Shown: positions 5,329-7,704 of the stretch, in pieces | Layout of the letters: every line of letters starts with the position of its first letter | How positions within the stretch are numbered: the stretch's first letter is position 1 | Assembly: GCA_030616195.1 (NCBI GenBank) | Contig: JAUWXW010000072.1 | Span: 1-7,704 of the forward strand | Direction of reading: 5' to 3' | Origin: Chloroflexota bacterium | Lineage (GTDB): Bacteria; Chloroflexota; Dehalococcoidia; RBG-13-53-26 | DNA length: 7,704 bases | The notes under the pieces: generated by a model | What the model was told of the DNA's origin: nothing | The model's input: the letters and a program-made list of their open reading frames with translations, nothing else | The model's database searches: none | Position numbers and translations under genes: made by a program

Positions 5329-7704
5329 ATGAAATTGGCTCCCATCAGACAACAGTACCTCAGGATAAAGAAAAGATACCCCGAAGCCATAGTCCTCTTC
5401 CGCCTGGGAGACTTCTATGAGACGTTCGATGAAGATGCCAAGCTCTTCTCCCATATACTAGAGATCACCCTAACCTCCAGAGAAATGGGCAAAGGGCACA
5501 AGGTGCCCATGGCCGGTATCCCTCACCATGCCCTCAACAACTATCTGGGTAGACTTATCAACCGCGGATACAAGGTTGCTGTCTGTGAGCAGTTGACTCC
5601 TCCGGGTAAGGGGCTGGTGGAAAGGGATGTAGTGCGTGTGGCAACGCCCGGAACAATAATCGAACCCAGCCTTCTGGATGGAACTGCCAATAACTACCTG
5701 GCCAGTGTGATTATTGACAACGACCGCGCCGGACTGGCCCACGTTGATATAACTACGTCGGAGTTTGCTACCACTCAGGTGCCTGTTCATCGCCTCCTCC
5801 CCGAACTGGAACGGCTGCAGCCTTCAGAAGTCCTTTTCCCCCGCGACCTTGGTTTTCCCGATTTGGCACAAATAGCCACACCGACTCCTATAGATGAATA
5901 CCGGTTTGAGTTCGAGACAGCCAACCAGGTCCTGCTGGATCACTTCGGCGTGGCCACGCTTGATGGCTACGGCTGCGCTCATCTACCTCTAGCTGTAAGA
6001 GCAGCCGGAGCCATTATCCACTATCTTCAGGAAAACCAGAAAGGCGCCGTGGACCTGCTAACCCGGCTAACCACCTACTCCACCGATCATTATATGGTGC
6101 TGGACGTCCAGACACGGCGCAACCTGGAGCTCTTCCACAGCAGCCGCCTGGGGACCACTGCTGGCTCGCTCCTCTCAGTCATTGACCTAACCCAAACATC
6201 TATGGGAGGCAGGCTGCTCAAGAGATGGCTGGGGCATCCCCTTCTGGAATTAGACCAGCTGGTAGAACGACAGGATGCAGTAGAGAGGTTTAGCGGCGAC
6301 CATATCGCCCGTGGCAGAATCACGGCGCTGCTCCGTCAAATAGCCGACCTGGAGCGGTTGATCAATAGAGTCAGCGGGGGCCATATCACCCCTAAGGAAC
6401 TGGTGGCGCTGCGACGCAGCCTCGAGCTAGTCCCGCAGCTAAGGGCAGTCCTCGAAGAGGGCGGCGCTCCTGACTGGCTGGCAGCGAGGCTAAGCCCCTG
6501 TGACGAAGTCGTTGCATTAATATCCCAAGCAATTGCAGAGGAACCTCCGATGAGCCTGGAGCAAGGTGGAGTGATAAGGCAAGGCTTCTCGCCGGAACTG
6601 GATGAGCTCCGCAGCGGCTCCAGGAATGCCAAACAGTATCTGGCCAACCTGGAGCGGCTGGAAAGGGAGCGCACTGGAATCAAGTCTCTTAAGGTAGGTT
6701 ACAATAAGGTCTTTGGCTATTACATTGAAGTGAGCAAATCTAATCTGGCTCATGTGCCTGACGACTACATACGCAAGCAAACACTGGTAGGAGCGGAGCG
6801 CTTCTTCACCCCTGAACTCAAGGAATACGAGTCACGCATCCTCAATGCCCAGGACAGAATATCCGAGCTGGAGTCCGCTATCTTCCGCCAGGTATGCCAG
6901 CAGGTAGGCGGTTGGAGGGAGCACATCCTGACTGTTGCCGATACCCTGGCGCACCTCGATGTTCTCTCCAGCCTGGCTGAGGTGGCGGTGCGCCATAATT
7001 ATAACCGTCCCAAGCTGACCAACGACGACACCATAGCCATCGATGGTGGGCGCCACCCGGTAGTAGAGCAAAGCCTCCAGAATGAAAGCTTCATATCCAA
7101 CGATACCTACCTATCCAATAAGGATTCACAGCTTATCATCCTCACCGGTCCCAATATGTCCGGCAAGTCCACTTACCTTCGTCAAGTAGCCCTGATCGTG
7201 TTGCTAGCCCAAATTGGCAGCTTTGTACCTGCTGACTCAGCCACTATCGGTCTGGTGGACCGCATCTTCACCCGGATTGGGGCACAGGAGGACCTGGCTG
7301 CCGGCCAGTCCACCTTCATGGTGGAAATGGTAGAGACAGCTAATATCCTCAACAATTCCACACCGCGATCCCTGGTTATCCTCGATGAGATCGGGCGGGG
7401 CACCAGTACCTACGATGGACTTTCCATCGCTCATGCTGTTGTTGAATATATGCATAATCATCCCAAGCTAGGAGCAAAGACCCTCTTTGCCACTCACTAT
7501 CATGAACTGGTAGAGTTAGCCGATTTGCTGCCTCGAGTGAAGAACTTCAATGTCGCGGTGACTGAACAGGGGGGCAAAGTAGTCTTCCTACGCAAGGTTG
7601 TCCCCGGCGGCGCTGATAAGAGCTATGGCATCCACGTGGCCCAACTGGCAGGCTTGCCCAAAGGAGTGCTGCAGCGCGCCCAGGAGATACTGGCAGGCCT
7701 GGAG
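5329..7704 (+). CDS. mutS: DNA mismatch repair protein MutS (3' end beyond the window)
   Basis: MutS recognises mismatched or looped DNA and starts mismatch repair with MutL. The frame is open from ATG 5329 to the window edge, giving 792 residues without a stop; the family is usually about 850-880 residues, so roughly 60-90 residues are missing. The N-terminal mismatch-binding domain starts PIRQQYLRIKKRYPEAIVLF and contains the mismatch-wedge motif F29-Y30-E31 in GDFYETF. Connector, core and clamp domains follow, with GYNKVFGYYIEVSKSN typical of the lever/clamp region. The ATPase domain has Walker A GPNMSGKST (607-615), the STFMVEM segment, Walker B LVILDEIGRGTS (682-693) and ATHYHEL. All key residues are present, so the protein should be functional. 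The start is fixed by the usual short N-terminus (MKLAPIRQQY) and GAGGG upstream. It is a housekeeping gene with no evident link to the formate dehydrogenase. Confidence 0.97.
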   Translation, partial: MKLAPIRQQYLRIKKRYPEAIVLFRLGDFYETFDEDAKLFSHILEITLTSREMGKGHKVPMAGIPHHALNNYLGRLINRGYKVAVCEQLTPPGKGLVERDVVRVATPGTIIEPSLLDGTANNYLASVIIDNDRAGLAHVDITTSEFATTQVPVHRLLPELERLQPSEVLFPRDLGFPDLAQIATPTPIDEYRFEFETANQVLLDHFGVATLDGYGCAHLPLAVRAAGAIIHYLQENQKGAVDLLTRLTTYSTDHYMVLDVQTRRNLELFHSSRLGTTAGSLLSVIDLTQTSMGGRLLKRWLGHPLLELDQLVERQDAVERFSGDHIARGRITALLRQIADLERLINRVSGGHITPKELVALRRSLELVPQLRAVLEEGGAPDWLAARLSPCDEVVALISQAIAEEPPMSLEQGGVIRQGFSPELDELRSGSRNAKQYLANLERLERERTGIKSLKVGYNKVFGYYIEVSKSNLAHVPDDYIRKQTLVGAERFFTPELKEYESRILNAQDRISELESAIFRQVCQQVGGWREHILTVADTLAHLDVLSSLAEVAVRHNYNRPKLTNDDTIAIDGGRHPVVEQSLQNESFISNDTYLSNKDSQLIILTGPNMSGKSTYLRQVALIVLLAQIGSFVPADSATIGLVDRIFTRIGAQEDLAAGQSTFMVEMVETANILNNSTPRSLVILDEIGRGTSTYDGLSIAHAVVEYMHNHPKLGAKTLFATHYHELVELADLLPRVKNFNVAVTEQGGKVVFLRKVVPGGADKSYGIHVAQLAGLPKGVLQRAQEILAGLE

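Noticed and set aside
5257..7461. Minus-strand ORFs opposite mutS
   Set aside because: The + strand encodes a full set of MutS motifs without interruption, so the opposite ORFs are shadows.

Overview
The window looks like chromosomal DNA from an anaerobic bacterium that makes selenoproteins. The style of the MutS protein and of the NuoG-type formate dehydrogenase suggests Chloroflexota, perhaps Dehalococcoidia; this lineage is an inference from protein style, not a database result. All real genes read on the + strand.

Layout. Bases 1-160 are the 3' end of an FAD/NAD(P)-binding reductase subunit with a C-terminal [2Fe-2S] motif (AsrB / hydrogenase-gamma type). Bases 161-477 are non-coding, with small hairpins, GGTCGCC repeats and a good sigma70-type promoter (399-427). 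Bases 478-699 are a 73-residue ORF that begins like NuoE and ends like the tail of NuoF; it is best read as the scar of an internal nuoE-nuoF deletion. Bases 692-4822 are one gene: a 1376-residue selenocysteine formate dehydrogenase alpha chain. An in-frame TGA at 3179-3181 makes it look like two genes, but that codon sits exactly at the catalytic Sec-His of the family and is followed by a SECIS hairpin with a GGUCU loop. Bases 4823-5328 are non-coding and contain several hairpins and a MITE-like palindromic repeat. Bases 5329-7704 are mutS, open at the window edge.

Main point. The formate dehydrogenase has an uncommon architecture. A complete GltD/NfnB-like flavoprotein module (FAD site, NAD(P)H site, PF14691-type Fe-S N-terminus) lies inside the NuoG-like ferredoxin region, between the two four-cysteine [4Fe-4S] motifs, ahead of the Mo/W-bisPGD selenocysteine catalytic domain. 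The neighbouring NuoEF diaphorase genes, which normally provide the NAD(H) site for this type of enzyme, appear reduced to a remnant. A coherent reading is that the embedded GltD module has taken over pyridine-nucleotide exchange, giving a single-chain formate:NAD(P) (or ferredoxin-coupled) oxidoreductase. The reductase encoded just upstream could be a further redox partner, but it lies outside the promoter-defined unit and its link is only positional.
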